64,000 nt of DNA from a virus, in IMG/VR virus record IMGVR_UViG_3300028388_004019, positions 119,756-183,755 of that record. One strand, 5' to 3'. Positions 25,491 through 35,592 of this stretch are shown one piece after another. Within the stretch, counting starts at the first letter, position 1; every line of letters starts with the position of its first letter. The notes below the pieces were generated by a model, which did no database searches, was not told the origin of the DNA, and was given only the letters and a program-made list of their open reading frames with translations. The translations under genes were made by a program, and so were the position numbers.

Positions 25491-28400
25491 TTATATCGGT
25501 TGTGGTGTCCAATCGTAACTAATTGTGATGTTACTACTTCCCATAGTAAACGTTTCTGAGTCGTTACCTGGTGATAATCCACTATTTGCGGAAATCGAAG
25601 GAACACTTTGTCCTGAGACTGAACCGATACCTTGTGTCTCACCATATATTTGACAACCTGAACCAAGTACACCTTGAGATTCAACGTAGTATATGATAGT
25701 ATCACCTTCGAATACCGTAATTGAGTCGGTACTGTCATTACCATTACCCAATGCCGTGAATGACGACCTAAGAGTACCATTGACGTAAACATTCGCACTA
25801 CCTCTAGCACACGTTGCACTTGTGTAGTTAATATTAATGGTCTTCGGTTGTGCCGACGTTGAAGGAGTTACTGTTGGTGTTCTCGTCGGTGTTCTCGTTG
25901 GTGTTGCACTTCTCGTAACCGATGGTGTCGGTGTTGGAGATGCCGGTGGTGGAGTACTCGTTGGTGTTCTCGTTGGAGTTGCCGAAGGAGTTGGTGTTGG
26001 TAATGCACAGAATGAACAAGAGTCACCGACCGCATCAATAGTGTATGTTGCGGGTTCAGGACTATCGTGAGTTGTGAGTATTTGCCAACATCCTGTCACT
26101 TCTTTAACCGATACGTAATCACCAATTGATGGTACTGAAGAGAATCCTGTTCCTAATACTGCGGTTTGTTGTTGAGCACCTGTCTGACAGTTACCATCAA
26201 CATAATTAATTTCACCAATTATGAACTTATACTCAACACACGGATATGTTTGTTGACAAACAGTACAGTTTGAATAAAGTTCCGCACCTGGATTCCAAGT
26301 TCCATTATCATTTTCAAAGACACCGTCAAGTATTCCCAAGTCAGTAACGTTGTCACCAGCATAAGAGTCACCAATGAATCCAACACAACCATCAAGGACA
26401 CCTGTTTGTCCTTTTAAGTGTAATGATGCACTTCCTTCATCAAGTGCTTGTAAAATTGCTCCGAACTGTGCACTGTTTATACTAATTCTATATACTAAAT
26501 CATCACAACACCCTGACATGTACATCGGGTAGTATACCGTTGAAGGAGTTACCGATGGTGTCACAGACGGAGTCAATGATGTTGATGGGGTAATAGTCGG
26601 TACCGGTGTTGTTGTCGGTTCTGGCGTTTCAGTAGGTGTACTCGTTTGAGTAGGACCTGGAGTACTTGTTGGTTGTGCTGTAGGAGTTACTGATGCTGTT
26701 GGTGTAACAGTTGGCGTTTCCGTTTGAGTAGGTGTCACCGATGCTGTCGGAGTTACCGAAGCTGTTGGTGTTACTGATGCTGTTGGAGTATTAGTTGGTG
26801 TTTCCGTTTGAGTAGGTGTTACTGATGATGTTGGTGTCACCGAAGCTGTTGGTGTATTAGTTGGTGTCACAGTATTACTTGGTGTAACCGAAGCTGTTGG
26901 AGTAACTGATGATGTAGGTGTGACTGATGAAGTAGGTGTATTTGTTGGTGTTACAGTATTACTTGGCGTTACTGAAGATGTTGGAGTTACTGATGCCGTC
27001 GGAGTTACCGAAGCTGTTGGAGTATTGGTTGGTGTTGGTGATTGAGTTGGTGTATTCGTTGGTGTTCTTGACAATGACACTGTTGGTGTAACTGTCTGAG
27101 TAGGAGTATTTGTTGCCGTAACTGTTGGTGTTACCGATGAAGTTACGGATGGCGTTGGAGTATTTGATGCGGTGACCGTAGCGGTAACGGTAGGGGTAAC
27201 TGATGCGGTCACTGTTGCCGTTATAGTTGCTGTCGGTGTCAACGTTGATTGTGGTGTTGTAGACGGTGTTACAGATTGAGTCGGTGTATTTGTTGGTGTT
27301 GAAGTTGCGGTGTTTGTTGGTGTCACAGATGGTGTAACAGAAATCGTTGGTGTTACAGACGCTGTAGTTGTTGGTGTAAATGAAACCGTTGGTGTTGGCG
27401 TTTGAGATACACCAGGCGTATCCGATACTGTTGGTGAAGGAGTATTTGTCGGTGTGAATGATATTGTCGGAGTAACAGTGGCTGTTGGAGTTACCGTTGA
27501 AGTTGAGGTTACTGAAGGGGTTGGTGTACTTGTAGAAGTTGACTGAGGAGTTGCCGTCGGAGTTGGAGTTGTAGTAGACTGTGGTGTTTGTGTAGGTGTA
27601 ACTGTAGATGTAACCGTAGACGTAGGAGTAGGTGTTGAAGTACCACCAGGTGTTTGTGTTGGTGTACTTGTAGATGTAGAGGCGGGTGTTGATGACGGTG
27701 TCACTGAACTCGTTGGTGTTGGTGTCGATGTCCCAGCAGGTGTACTGCTTGGAGTAACTGACGATGTCACTGTCGGTGTAAATGATACTGTCGGTGTTGG
27801 TGTAGCACTTGAACCAGGCGTATTCGATACTGAAACTGTTGGAGTAACAGTTGTCGTGACAGTTGGAGTATTTGATTGTGTCGGAGTATTCGTTGGTGTG
27901 GATTGAGGTGTTGACGAAACAGTCACAGAAGCGGTTGGTGTAGGTGTAGATGTTCCACCTGGTGTTTGTGTAGGAGTGTTTGTAGGCGTTGAAGTGGCAG
28001 TATTCGAAGGTGTGACTGAAGTTGTAGGTGTATTAGTTGGGGTAACATCAGGAGTAGTAGAAATAGTTGGGGTTGGAGTTGCACTAGCACCTGGAGTGTC
28101 AGAGACTGATACTGTTGGGGTGTTTGTCGGTGTTACCGCAGCAGTACCTGTTGGACTCGCAGTGACCGTGGCTGTTGGTGTACCCGTTGATTGTGGTGTT
28201 GATGTTGGTGTAGAAGTTGTTGTTGATGTTGGTGTCGATACTGGAGTTCCTGTTGGACTAGCGGTTACCGTGGCAGTTGGTGTACTCGTAGACTGAGGTG
28301 TTGATGTTGGTGTTCTCGTTGGAGATACTGTTTGAGTAATAGTCGCAGTTAACGATGGAGTCACCGTAGATGTTATCGTGGCAGTTATAGACGGAGTTAC

Positions 28401-28667
28401 GGATGGTGTATTTGACGGAGTAATAGTAGGTGTTACGGTCTGAGTTTGTGTAGGTGTTGGTGTTGGTTGAGCTATAACATACGTATACGATGCTTCATAT
28501 TTTTCAGAGTAAATCGTATATGTTCCATAGAAATAGTTAGTTTCTAAATCTGCGGGCATAACCACAGTACCAAAGTCTGTAACTGTTGAGCCCGTATCTG
28601 CCGTGAATGTAATGTGAACATTTTCACCACTCAGGTTTTCACTAATAAATCTAATTCCTTCTGCCAT
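25491..28667 (-). CDS. Pro/Thr-repeat stalk protein with C-terminal globular domains
   Basis: A 1058-residue protein in three parts. Residues 1-66 are a small beta domain. Residues about 67-711 are a low-complexity stalk built of P-T/S-x units such as TPTNTPTQT and [10 protein letters not shown]. Residues about 712-1058 hold a Cys-containing domain ([27 protein letters not shown]), a short second Pro/Thr linker, and a beta domain ending in SYDWTPQPI. There is no signal peptide, as expected for a virion protein. This is probably an extended tail fibre or adhesin. TATTTATA is 4 bases before the ATG. Such stalks are often O-glycosylated, and glycosyltransferases lie 8 kb away. Confidence 0.7.
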   Translation of the reverse strand: MAEGIRFISENLSGENVHITFTADTGSTVTDFGTVVMPADLETNYFYGTYTIYSEKYEASYTYVIAQPTPTPTQTQTVTPTITPSNTPSVTPSITATITSTVTPSLTATITQTVSPTRTPTSTPQSTSTPTATVTASPTGTPVSTPTSTTTSTPTSTPQSTGTPTATVTASPTGTAAVTPTNTPTVSVSDTPGASATPTPTISTTPDVTPTNTPTTSVTPSNTATSTPTNTPTQTPGGTSTPTPTASVTVSSTPQSTPTNTPTQSNTPTVTTTVTPTVSVSNTPGSSATPTPTVSFTPTVTSSVTPSSTPAGTSTPTPTSSVTPSSTPASTSTSTPTQTPGGTSTPTPTSTVTSTVTPTQTPQSTTTPTPTATPQSTSTSTPTPSVTSTSTVTPTATVTPTISFTPTNTPSPTVSDTPGVSQTPTPTVSFTPTTTASVTPTISVTPSVTPTNTATSTPTNTPTQSVTPSTTPQSTLTPTATITATVTASVTPTVTATVTASNTPTPSVTSSVTPTVTATNTPTQTVTPTVSLSRTPTNTPTQSPTPTNTPTASVTPTASVTPTSSVTPSNTVTPTNTPTSSVTPTSSVTPTASVTPSNTVTPTNTPTASVTPTSSVTPTQTETPTNTPTASVTPTASVTPTASVTPTQTETPTVTPTASVTPTAQPTSTPGPTQTSTPTETPEPTTTPVPTITPSTSLTPSVTPSVTPSTVYYPMYMSGCCDDLVYRISINSAQFGAILQALDEGSASLHLKGQTGVLDGCVGFIGDSYAGDNVTDLGILDGVFENDNGTWNPGAELYSNCTVCQQTYPCVEYKFIIGEINYVDGNCQTGAQQQTAVLGTGFSSVPSIGDYVSVKEVTGCWQILTTHDSPEPATYTIDAVGDSCSFCALPTPTPSATPTRTPTSTPPPASPTPTPSVTRSATPTRTPTRTPTVTPSTSAQPKTININYTSATCARGSANVYVNGTLRSSFTALGNGNDSTDSITVFEGDTIIYYVESQGVLGSGCQIYGETQGIGSVSGQSVPSISANSGLSPGNDSETFTMGSSNITISYDWTPQPI
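25855..26010 (-). repeat. Short second Pro/Thr linker
   Basis: Low-complexity coding sequence for units such as [20 protein letters not shown], joining the two C-terminal domains of the stalk protein. Confidence 0.75.
26535..28472 (-). repeat. Pro/Thr-rich repeat coding region, about 1.9 kb
   Basis: About 645 residues of T-P-T/S/N units. Third codon positions vary freely between near-identical peptide copies, so the DNA repeats are much less perfect than the protein repeats. The top strand is strongly G/T-biased. Confidence 0.9.
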
Positions 28668-28671
28668 CGTA

Positions 28672-28679
28672 TATAAATA
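28672..28679 (-). promoter_or_regulatory. Putative late promoter element (TATTTATA)
   Basis: TATTTATATACG on the coding strand, 4 bases before the first stalk gene start. Confidence 0.4.
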
Positions 28680-28715
28680 CTTTGTTATTAAATAATGTTA
28701 TTTTTTTTATACATA

Positions 28716-31700
28716 TTATGTGAATCTTGGTAATGTTGCATTGTAGTTAGATAATACCTGTGCCGCCGTCAATGAGATATTATATAGTCTAACAATAGAG
28801 TATCTACCTGCGAACATACCCGTGTTATCAGCACCTGGGTTTTGTTGGCCTAAGAATATGAAATTATCTACATTACTTGATAAATAAGATATACCCCCTT
28901 GAGAATCATTCAATGTTCCATTCACATATAAAGATTGAGTTCTATTAGGGAAGTCCCAAACTAATACAACTTGATACCATAGTCCTTGAGTAAATGTGTT
29001 GTCGGACGTTAATAAATTATTATCCCATATTTTAGCATTAAATCTACCACTAGATGCCGATATTGGTGGCATGTTCCAAGCGGTTTGAGGATTTTCCGAA
29101 GACATTGACATTATATTACCATCATTATCTAAAGGATTTACCCATAGTTCATAAGTGAATGATTGATTTGCAGTACCTGTCCCTGGTACTCTTCCAATCA
29201 ATATATAATCGTTAGACCCGTCAGTTTGTATTGAACCTTGGAACTCAGAATTATAAGTTGGTCCATTTATCAATGTACCGTTATTATTACCCTGTAAATC
29301 TGTCCAAACCGTCCCTGTACCCGCATAAGAATCTTCATTACCCGCGTCCAAATTAACAATTAGATTGTTTACAAATGGTGGTGTTGGTGATGGTGTTACT
29401 GTTCTTGTTGGTGATGGAGTTATTGATGATGTTGGTGTTGGTGTTGAAGTTGCTTGTGGTGTTCTTGTTGGTGTGGGTGTTGGACTCTCCGCGAATGGTG
29501 TTGCCGTGAAGTCCATTGTTGGTGCTGGTGTGTCTGTAGGTGTAACCGATTGTGTCGGTGTAAATGTAGGGGTAACCGTAGAAGTGACTGATGGGGTTAT
29601 TGTTGATGTAACTGTCGGAGTTACTGTCGATTCAGGCGTATTAGTGACGGTCACCGTGGGTGTCACACTTGAAGTTAAAGAAGGTGTTACCGTTTGTGTT
29701 GGTGTAACACTTGAGGTTACAGATGGAGTAACACTCAATGTAATTGATGGTGTCGGAGTATTAGTTGGTGTAACAGACGGAGTGATACTTGGTGTGAGTG
29801 AAGCGGTTACTGTTTGTGTCGGTGTACTCGTTGGTGTAACACCCGGTGTTTCTGATTGGGTAACCGTTGGTGTCACCGTAGATGTTACCGTCGGAGTAAT
29901 AGTACTGGTTGGTGTTATCGTTTGAGTTGGAGTGTTAGTTGGGGTAACAGACGAGGTTACCGATGCGGTTACAGTTTGTGTTGGGGTGTTCGTAGCAGTT
30001 ACTGTTGGTGTCACTGAAGCAGTTACTGATGGAGTAACCGTTTGAGTTGGGGTATTAGTAGGTGTTAATGTTGGTGTGATAGATGCGGTTACTGTTTGAG
30101 TTGGTGTATTCGTTGCAGTCACTGTTGGTGTTACGGATGAAGTCACTGAAGGAGTGACAGTCTGAGTTGGCGTATTAGTTTGTGTGATAGTTGGGGTAAT
30201 CGATGCAGTTACCGTCTGAGTAGGAGTGTTAGTGGTAGTTACCGTTGGTGTTACTGATGACGTTACCGAAGGAGTGACAGTTTGAGTAGGTGTGTTTGTC
30301 GGTGTAACAGATGCGGTTACCGACGAGGTCACTGTTTGAGTCGGCGTATTCGTTGCAGTTACTGTTGGAGTTACCGACGAAGTAACTGACGGTGTAGGTG
30401 TTTGAGTATTTGAAGGAGTTACGGTCTGTGTTGGAGTGTTCGTTGGGGTAACACTCGGTGTTGGTGTGTTTGTCGGAGTTTTAGAAATTGTCAACGTAGG
30501 TTGTGGTGTATTAGTGACCGAAGGAGTTACCGTTTCTCTCGGTGTTCTCGTTGGTGATGGTGTTAATGTTGGTGTTGGGGTATTTGTTGCACTACCAATA
30601 GGTGTTGCCGTTAAGTCCGAAGTCGGGGCAGGTGTACTTGAAACACTTGGAGTTACAGTACCAATAGGTGTCGCAGTTAAATCAACTGTTGGTGCTGGTG
30701 TGTCTGTAGGTTGAGGGGTATTTGTTGGTGTATAAGTTACAGACGGAGTAACAGTTGATTCAGGGGTATTTGTTGGTGTTGGTGTCTGACTAACACCTGG
30801 AGTATCAGAAACAGAAACAGACGGAGTCACTGTATTTGTTGGTGTGACACTACTTGTCGGTGTCACTGTTGAGGTAGGTGTGATTGTTGGGCTTGGACTA
30901 ATATCTGGTGTGATTGTCGGTTGTGGAGTGTTAGTGACAGAAGCAGTGACTGTTGGTGTTACTGATGAAGTATTTGTCGGTGTCGGAGTATTACTTGAAG
31001 TATTTGTAGGAGTATTTGTTGGTGTTACTGTTGAAGTTACACTAGGTGTCGGTGATAAAGTACTTGTTGGTGTATTAGTAGGTGTTACTGTTGAACTAAC
31101 TGAAACTGTAGGTGTCACAGTAGTTGTTTGCGTAACCGCAGGTGTCGATGTTGGTGACGATGTCTGTGTAACAGAAGGTGTAACCGTAGACGTTGGACTA
31201 TTTGTTACCGAAACAGTTGGGGTAACAGTTGAGGTTGGACTTGGAGTTGTACTCACAGAGATAGTCGGAGTCACAGTCATCGTAGGTGTTTGTGTAGGTG
31301 TCGGTGTGTTAGATGACGCTGGTGTAGAAGATGGTGTTGGAGAAGGACTAGCGGTTGGTGTCGGTGTTAATGTAGTCTCGAACTCAAACTTAGGCTCAAC
31401 AACAAATCTAAATTCCGGTGATACAGTTTCAGTATCCACCTTAATATCTTTATAGAAACTACTTCCCTGTACTAAGTTATAGTCTCTATTTGTACGTGTA
31501 ATATAAGTCCCAACTTTTTCTCCCTTAAGGATTTTCAGAATGATATTATTCACAATGTCATTACCATCAGACATGGTAATTGTGTTAGTGAATTTAATTT
31601 CAACTTCAGTATCAACAGGGAATTCGGATGTTGCGGTGTATTTAGAAACCACAGAACCGTCAGTATATTCAGCTGTAAGAGAAATAAAGTTTGTTCTTTT

Positions 31701-32066
31701 ATTTCTTCTACAACACATTTCTGAATCTACAAAAGATTCAGCAATTGTTACAAATATTTGACTTTCAAGTGGAATTCTATACGTACCCTGACTATTTGTC
31801 ACAGTAAAGAAACCACTAAACCTACCTATTTTCTTTGTAAATTTTTTACTAAATTGGTAAGAAACAATATAACCATTATCTTTTTCTTCAACAGTTGCTG
31901 GTGAATTAGCGATTCTATAGATACCCGTTTCTACATCATACATAGAGAAGGTCACCGTTGAAGCGGAAATAAGAGAATCAAGTTGGTTATACCCGTTTCT
32001 TGATTCTTTTATCACTTCAACCTGAAGTTTAGGTAACGTACTATTTTTCTTTATAAAAAACTCCAT
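28716..32066 (-). CDS. Pro/Thr-repeat stalk protein with attachment domain and LamG-like tip
   Basis: A 1116-residue modular fibre. Residues 1-115 match the free attachment protein at 25069 (MEFFIKKNSTLPKLQ; GRFSGFFTVTNSQGTYRIPL). Residues about 116-230 are an Ig-like beta domain with a CCRR pair. Residues about 232-896 are Pro/Thr stalk, with a recurring TNTPTQTVT unit. Residues about 900-1116 form a LamG/concanavalin-like domain (LIVNLDAGNEDSYAGTGTVW; NGTLNDSQGG; GRYSIVRLYN), a common sugar-binding fold. The plan is attachment at the baseplate, an extended stalk and a carbohydrate-binding tip. It follows the 674-residue gene by three bases, so one transcript is likely. Confidence 0.72.
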   Translation of the reverse strand: MEFFIKKNSTLPKLQVEVIKESRNGYNQLDSLISASTVTFSMYDVETGIYRIANSPATVEEKDNGYIVSYQFSKKFTKKIGRFSGFFTVTNSQGTYRIPLESQIFVTIAESFVDSEMCCRRNKRTNFISLTAEYTDGSVVSKYTATSEFPVDTEVEIKFTNTITMSDGNDIVNNIILKILKGEKVGTYITRTNRDYNLVQGSSFYKDIKVDTETVSPEFRFVVEPKFEFETTLTPTPTASPSPTPSSTPASSNTPTPTQTPTMTVTPTISVSTTPSPTSTVTPTVSVTNSPTSTVTPSVTQTSSPTSTPAVTQTTTVTPTVSVSSTVTPTNTPTSTLSPTPSVTSTVTPTNTPTNTSSNTPTPTNTSSVTPTVTASVTNTPQPTITPDISPSPTITPTSTVTPTSSVTPTNTVTPSVSVSDTPGVSQTPTPTNTPESTVTPSVTYTPTNTPQPTDTPAPTVDLTATPIGTVTPSVSSTPAPTSDLTATPIGSATNTPTPTLTPSPTRTPRETVTPSVTNTPQPTLTISKTPTNTPTPSVTPTNTPTQTVTPSNTQTPTPSVTSSVTPTVTATNTPTQTVTSSVTASVTPTNTPTQTVTPSVTSSVTPTVTTTNTPTQTVTASITPTITQTNTPTQTVTPSVTSSVTPTVTATNTPTQTVTASITPTLTPTNTPTQTVTPSVTASVTPTVTATNTPTQTVTASVTSSVTPTNTPTQTITPTSTITPTVTSTVTPTVTQSETPGVTPTSTPTQTVTASLTPSITPSVTPTNTPTPSITLSVTPSVTSSVTPTQTVTPSLTSSVTPTVTVTNTPESTVTPTVTSTITPSVTSTVTPTFTPTQSVTPTDTPAPTMDFTATPFAESPTPTPTRTPQATSTPTPTSSITPSPTRTVTPSPTPPFVNNLIVNLDAGNEDSYAGTGTVWTDLQGNNNGTLINGPTYNSEFQGSIQTDGSNDYILIGRVPGTGTANQSFTYELWVNPLDNDGNIMSMSSENPQTAWNMPPISASSGRFNAKIWDNNLLTSDNTFTQGLWYQVVLVWDFPNRTQSLYVNGTLNDSQGGISYLSSNVDNFIFLGQQNPGADNTGMFAGRYSIVRLYNISLTAAQVLSNYNATLPRFT
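29379..31372 (-). repeat. Pro/Thr-rich repeat coding region, about 2 kb
   Basis: About 665 residues of stalk. Between about 29.8 and 30.4 kb a longer unit is visible: TNTPTQTVT followed by [12 protein letters not shown] or ASITPT, repeated at least six times with synonymous differences between copies. Confidence 0.9.
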
Positions 32067-32069
32067 CTA

Positions 32070-34094
32070 CTACTGTATACAATTTACATCAAATGCACAA
32101 GCCACATCATTCGCTATGAAATCAAAATCACAAGACGTCAAATCAATATTAAAATTAAAATAACATTGAGTAAGTGTCTCCAAACAATTTGGACACCAGA
32201 AGTCGAATAAATTATAAGTATCCCTCTCAATCCTGAAATTGTGTTGAACCTGAGGGGAACTCAATGGTTCAGTGTAGAATCTCATCTTCGAAATACCACC
32301 CATAAAAGTACCACCAAATGCAGGTTCCATCTCCATATTAGTTCTTAAATCACTTAATGATGTCCCTGAAAGTGTTTCATTCGGCATACATTCAGGGTCC
32401 TGAATATACGGACCTTCAAATGAGGTGCACCCTGATGGTATCAAACTTTCTCTTAAACCTTGTGTACCGCCACCCCATGATATTGTGTAAGGAACACCGA
32501 TTTGTTTTTCCTTTTCTGTGCTCAATTCGTGAGGTATAATTTCTTCAAAGTCTTCAATAACCATGAAAAGATAACCGTTCACATATAATCTTAATACCCC
32601 TCTTCGGTCATCAACTTGGTTCAACCACTTTTGGGTCCATTGGATTTCAGATACTTTGAAATCATTCAAACCACCTGGCTGTATGAGGTTCGTTGTAACA
32701 CCATAAGTCGACGCAGAATAAACCTCTTTTCTTATATCACCCAAACCACCGATATTTAATAGGTCACAATCCTCGAGATATTTGTATCTCTCGAACACCG
32801 CGGACAACATTACCCATCTTTCCAAAGTCCTTTCAGACTCACTGATTGGGAACCCACAGACATCATAGATACCTGCTGTAGAACACACTTCATTAATACA
32901 GTACCCTGATGAGAATGTTTGACCTGTAGTCTCACAACTTCCTGTCGTCACACAATCACCAGTATAACGAATGTATTTAACACATAATCGAGGATTTTTA
33001 GGGTCCCCACTCAATCTCAACGACATACCATTTGAAAGTATATCCAACCTCGGGTCTTGTGTTTGACCCGTCCAATTCACATTTGTACCTCTACATATCA
33101 ATCCATTATTCCTTGTCACGGTTGTGGCAGTGGTAGGATAAATCTTGAAACAACTTGAAGAAGTGACTCCTGTATCAGAACAAGCACATGTCTTAAAACA
33201 ATTCGCCAAGTTGCTTGTAACTCTTTGGTACTCTTCTACTGTTGCACCACTTATACTTACCCCAAAATCACAAGAAAAATCATTATAAGTTTCAACCATA
33301 CCGCTTGCAGGGTGATAAAACTTATCCTCAGCTCTTGCCCCAAAGAAGAAGAATGTACCGGCGTTGTCAGGATAGACATCATTCAAGTATTCTTGACGGT
33401 CCATCAAAGTATACTCCTCAACCTGACGTGGTTTGATTAATGTTTCCATCGTCCATCCCTTGTTAACCCTTTCAGGGAAGATTTCATAATCATAACCGTG
33501 TAATTTGTAGAAACCTTGGAAAAATCCACCATATAACTCTTGGTAGTACCCAACAGAACTATCTGACTTATTGACAATATTGTATATTGTTTCTTTGGTA
33601 TTTCCTGAAAATCTATGATTTGGTTGGTTAGTAAATGAACCTACAGGGTGTAATTTCATCCTTCTATCATGATATAGTGGGTCGTGTGTCCTCGCTGAGA
33701 ATACACCCATAGAATAGTATAAAGTATTACCTGTAATCTTATCAAAAAGACCAACATCAATCATTGTTAGTCCAGCATCACAAAGTCCTGTAAATCCTGT
33801 GTAACAACTCAAATCTTCATTGTTGGGATTGTAGTAATTTGTTGAAGTAAGTGTATTACCTGTATTCGGTACACCCCAAAATAGATTTGGTTGTGTTGTG
33901 GTACCTGTTTTTGTGAGGTCAAAATTAATCGGAAGACGGTTACCTTCATTTAATCCAATGACATCTTTTGAGAAGATTACCTCCTCATCATAATCACGCT
34001 CATCAGAAGCCAAAGTGATATCGAAATACTCACTTGTATCCAACCTAACCTTGAAACGTTTGTTATTATAATAGTTGATGCTTTGACCTGCCAT
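32070..34094 (-). CDS. Virion protein, probable fibre base or adhesion component
   Basis: A 674-residue protein, beta-rich and unusually Cys-rich for a phage (for example CACSDTGVTSSSCFKIY and CDLLNIGGLGD). It contains DDRRGVLRLYVNGYLFMVIE and HNFRIERDTYNLFDFWCPNC, both compatible with a lectin-like jelly roll in the second half. It is the first gene of the adhesion operon and is followed after three bases by the long stalk protein. No catalytic motif is seen. The style of its N terminus resembles that of the protein at 53740-55206. A variant late element (TATTTATC) lies 12 bases upstream. Confidence 0.55.
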   Translation of the reverse strand: MAGQSINYYNNKRFKVRLDTSEYFDITLASDERDYDEEVIFSKDVIGLNEGNRLPINFDLTKTGTTTQPNLFWGVPNTGNTLTSTNYYNPNNEDLSCYTGFTGLCDAGLTMIDVGLFDKITGNTLYYSMGVFSARTHDPLYHDRRMKLHPVGSFTNQPNHRFSGNTKETIYNIVNKSDSSVGYYQELYGGFFQGFYKLHGYDYEIFPERVNKGWTMETLIKPRQVEEYTLMDRQEYLNDVYPDNAGTFFFFGARAEDKFYHPASGMVETYNDFSCDFGVSISGATVEEYQRVTSNLANCFKTCACSDTGVTSSSCFKIYPTTATTVTRNNGLICRGTNVNWTGQTQDPRLDILSNGMSLRLSGDPKNPRLCVKYIRYTGDCVTTGSCETTGQTFSSGYCINEVCSTAGIYDVCGFPISESERTLERWVMLSAVFERYKYLEDCDLLNIGGLGDIRKEVYSASTYGVTTNLIQPGGLNDFKVSEIQWTQKWLNQVDDRRGVLRLYVNGYLFMVIEDFEEIIPHELSTEKEKQIGVPYTISWGGGTQGLRESLIPSGCTSFEGPYIQDPECMPNETLSGTSLSDLRTNMEMEPAFGGTFMGGISKMRFYTEPLSSPQVQHNFRIERDTYNLFDFWCPNCLETLTQCYFNFNIDLTSCDFDFIANDVACAFDVNCIQ

Positions 34095-34106
34095 TCCCTT
34101 TTTTAT

Positions 34107-34114
34107 GATAAATA
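34107..34114 (-). promoter_or_regulatory. Putative late promoter variant (TATTTATC)
   Basis: TATTTATC on the minus strand, 12 bases before the adhesion operon; it lies back to back with the plus-strand element at 34127. Confidence 0.35.
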
Positions 34115-34126
34115 CTTTCTTTGTGG

Positions 34127-34134
34127 TATTTATA
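34127..34134 (+). promoter_or_regulatory. Putative late promoter element (TATTTATA)
   Basis: TATTTATAGT, 13 bases before the gene at 34148; the second half of a divergent promoter pair. Confidence 0.5.
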
Positions 34135-34147
34135 GTTAAAAAGTAAT

Positions 34148-34846
34148 ATGATTAAGTCCGATATCTTTAGAAAAGAGAAAGCTGCTTTATCAAAAGCCAA
34201 GGAATTGGGTTGTGAAGGTACTCACAAACACGATGGTGGTTTCATGCCTTGTAAGTCTCACAAAAAGTGGGAAGAACTTACGTCAAACGTAGATGGGGAG
34301 ATTGATGAGTTGGTAGATTTCGATGGTACAATGAACAGTTCAAAGATTCCAATCGTTGACCCTCATGTTTCACCTAAGAAAACAACCGACCAAACTGTGG
34401 CAGCCACAAGAACGGCACAAGACCCTTACGCTTTAGGTTTCAGAAGATACGTAGGTGAAGAAGACATGTCAGGAGCCTTCGGTTGGGAAGAGACTGAAGA
34501 TATGGGATTTGAAGATACAATCAAATACTTGGAAGATGAATTAGGTGTAGACAACGCCGAAGAAAGAGCTGAAGAAATGGGTAAGGACCCAAAGTTAGAA
34601 AAGAAAAAAACTGACGGAGCCTTCACAAGAATGAGACTTCAGGAAAAAGAAAAAATGTTCACCAAAGAACAAATAATGAAAATGAAAGAAGATTTATTGG
34701 TAGATAAAGATGCCGATAATGACATCAGACCATCAGACGAATCTGTTTCAAAAATCATTATGAGAAATATTAAGGCACTCAAGAAATTGGCTAATAAAGA
34801 AGGTATTAGTGTAAAACAACTTTCAAAATTATTGAATAATGAATAG
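34148..34846 (+). CDS. Unknown phage protein with a Cys/His motif
   Basis: A 232-residue acidic protein. Residues about 17-38 contain KELGCEGTHKHDGGFMPCKS followed by HKKW, a Cys-His-His-Cys-His arrangement that might bind zinc and resembles a short motif recurring in phage virion proteins. The C-terminal half is helical and ends KLANKEGISVKQLSKLLNNE. It leads a five-gene set with overlapping or adjacent starts and stops. The late-type promoter suggests a virion or assembly role. Function unknown. Confidence 0.5.
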   Translation: MIKSDIFRKEKAALSKAKELGCEGTHKHDGGFMPCKSHKKWEELTSNVDGEIDELVDFDGTMNSSKIPIVDPHVSPKKTTDQTVAATRTAQDPYALGFRRYVGEEDMSGAFGWEETEDMGFEDTIKYLEDELGVDNAEERAEEMGKDPKLEKKKTDGAFTRMRLQEKEKMFTKEQIMKMKEDLLVDKDADNDIRPSDESVSKIIMRNIKALKKLANKEGISVKQLSKLLNNE

Positions 34847-35294
34847 TAACTTATATGATAGAAAGGCAAAATTACCTAAAACACTAATCAAACACTTAGA
34901 AGAGTGTGGTGGTATGGTAGAAGCAGACTCAAACACTGAAGGTTTCAATAGAAACAAAGAATTGAGAGAGTCAGGTGTTGTTACTTACCAACAAATCAAA
35001 AGAATCAAAAACTTCTTTGATAACTTTGAAGGTAATAAGGAAGATGCTCCTTTCATATTAAATGGTGGTGACCGCATGAACAAATGGTGTAACCACGTTT
35101 TGGACCACTGGCGAGCGGTAGATAAAGGTGGAAAGAAAAGAAAAGCCGATGGGGGAATGGAAAATCAATTTATCGATAACCATGAAAAAGATGGTATCAC
35201 TATGAACCCACATGATAAACATGAAAGAGGAATAAATAAATTTGATACTTCTATACAAGAAAGTATTACAAAAAGATTCAAAAGATTAATATAA
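34839..35294 (+). CDS. Unknown protein of the small virion-gene cluster
   Basis: A 151-residue, basic and hydrophilic protein beginning MNSNLYDRKAKLPKTLIKHL. The middle has FILNGGDRMNKWCNHVLDHW; the C-terminal helix is FDTSIQESITKRFKRLI. Its start overlaps the previous stop by eight bases, indicating coupled translation. No enzyme motif is visible. The QESITKRFKRLI tail resembles the amphipathic tag-like helices seen elsewhere here, but at the other end of the protein. Confidence 0.5.
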   Translation: MNSNLYDRKAKLPKTLIKHLEECGGMVEADSNTEGFNRNKELRESGVVTYQQIKRIKNFFDNFEGNKEDAPFILNGGDRMNKWCNHVLDHWRAVDKGGKKRKADGGMENQFIDNHEKDGITMNPHDKHERGINKFDTSIQESITKRFKRLI

Positions 35295-35295
35295 A

Positions 35296-35592
35296 ATGGC
35301 TGAACAAAATGACAAGTTAGATTTCTCACAACCAAAAAACTCTTTGAGTGAGATTGCTGATAGAGAAAGAGGAAGACTTTTTCCTCGTAACGACTATTCA
35401 CCTGTTTCTGATAAGTATTCTGCGGAACATCCTAATGCAATGGCTGACGGTGACGATGAAGGTAGAGGAACAGGTTCATTCTTGGATGTACATAATTTCG
35501 GTGCCGGAACTACTACTGACATCAATGAAAGAAACGATGACATCAAAATCAATAAATACAACTATAAGAACGGTTATAAAGTAGAAGAATAA
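35296..35592 (+). CDS. Unknown small acidic protein
   Basis: A 98-residue, probably disordered protein rich in Asp, Asn and Gly (RERGRLFPRNDYSPVSDKY; EGRGTGSFLDVHNFGAG). It starts one base after the preceding stop and its own stop overlaps the next start. No family is recognised; it is probably a minor virion or assembly protein by context. Confidence 0.45.
   Translation: MAEQNDKLDFSQPKNSLSEIADRERGRLFPRNDYSPVSDKYSAEHPNAMADGDDEGRGTGSFLDVHNFGAGTTTDINERNDDIKINKYNYKNGYKVEE

Noticed and set aside
27976-28296. Plus-strand Val/Gly-rich frame opposite the first stalk
   Set aside because: Same compositional artefact of the repeat.
26535-31372. CRISPR-like or tandem satellite array
   Set aside because: Repeats are in frame, variable in length and code for Pro/Thr peptides; there are no constant repeats with unique spacers.
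29365-31455. Long plus-strand frames rich in Gly-Val-Thr opposite the stalk genes
   Set aside because: They are the complement of Pro/Thr repeat codons; the GGTGTN pattern keeps the opposite strand open by composition.
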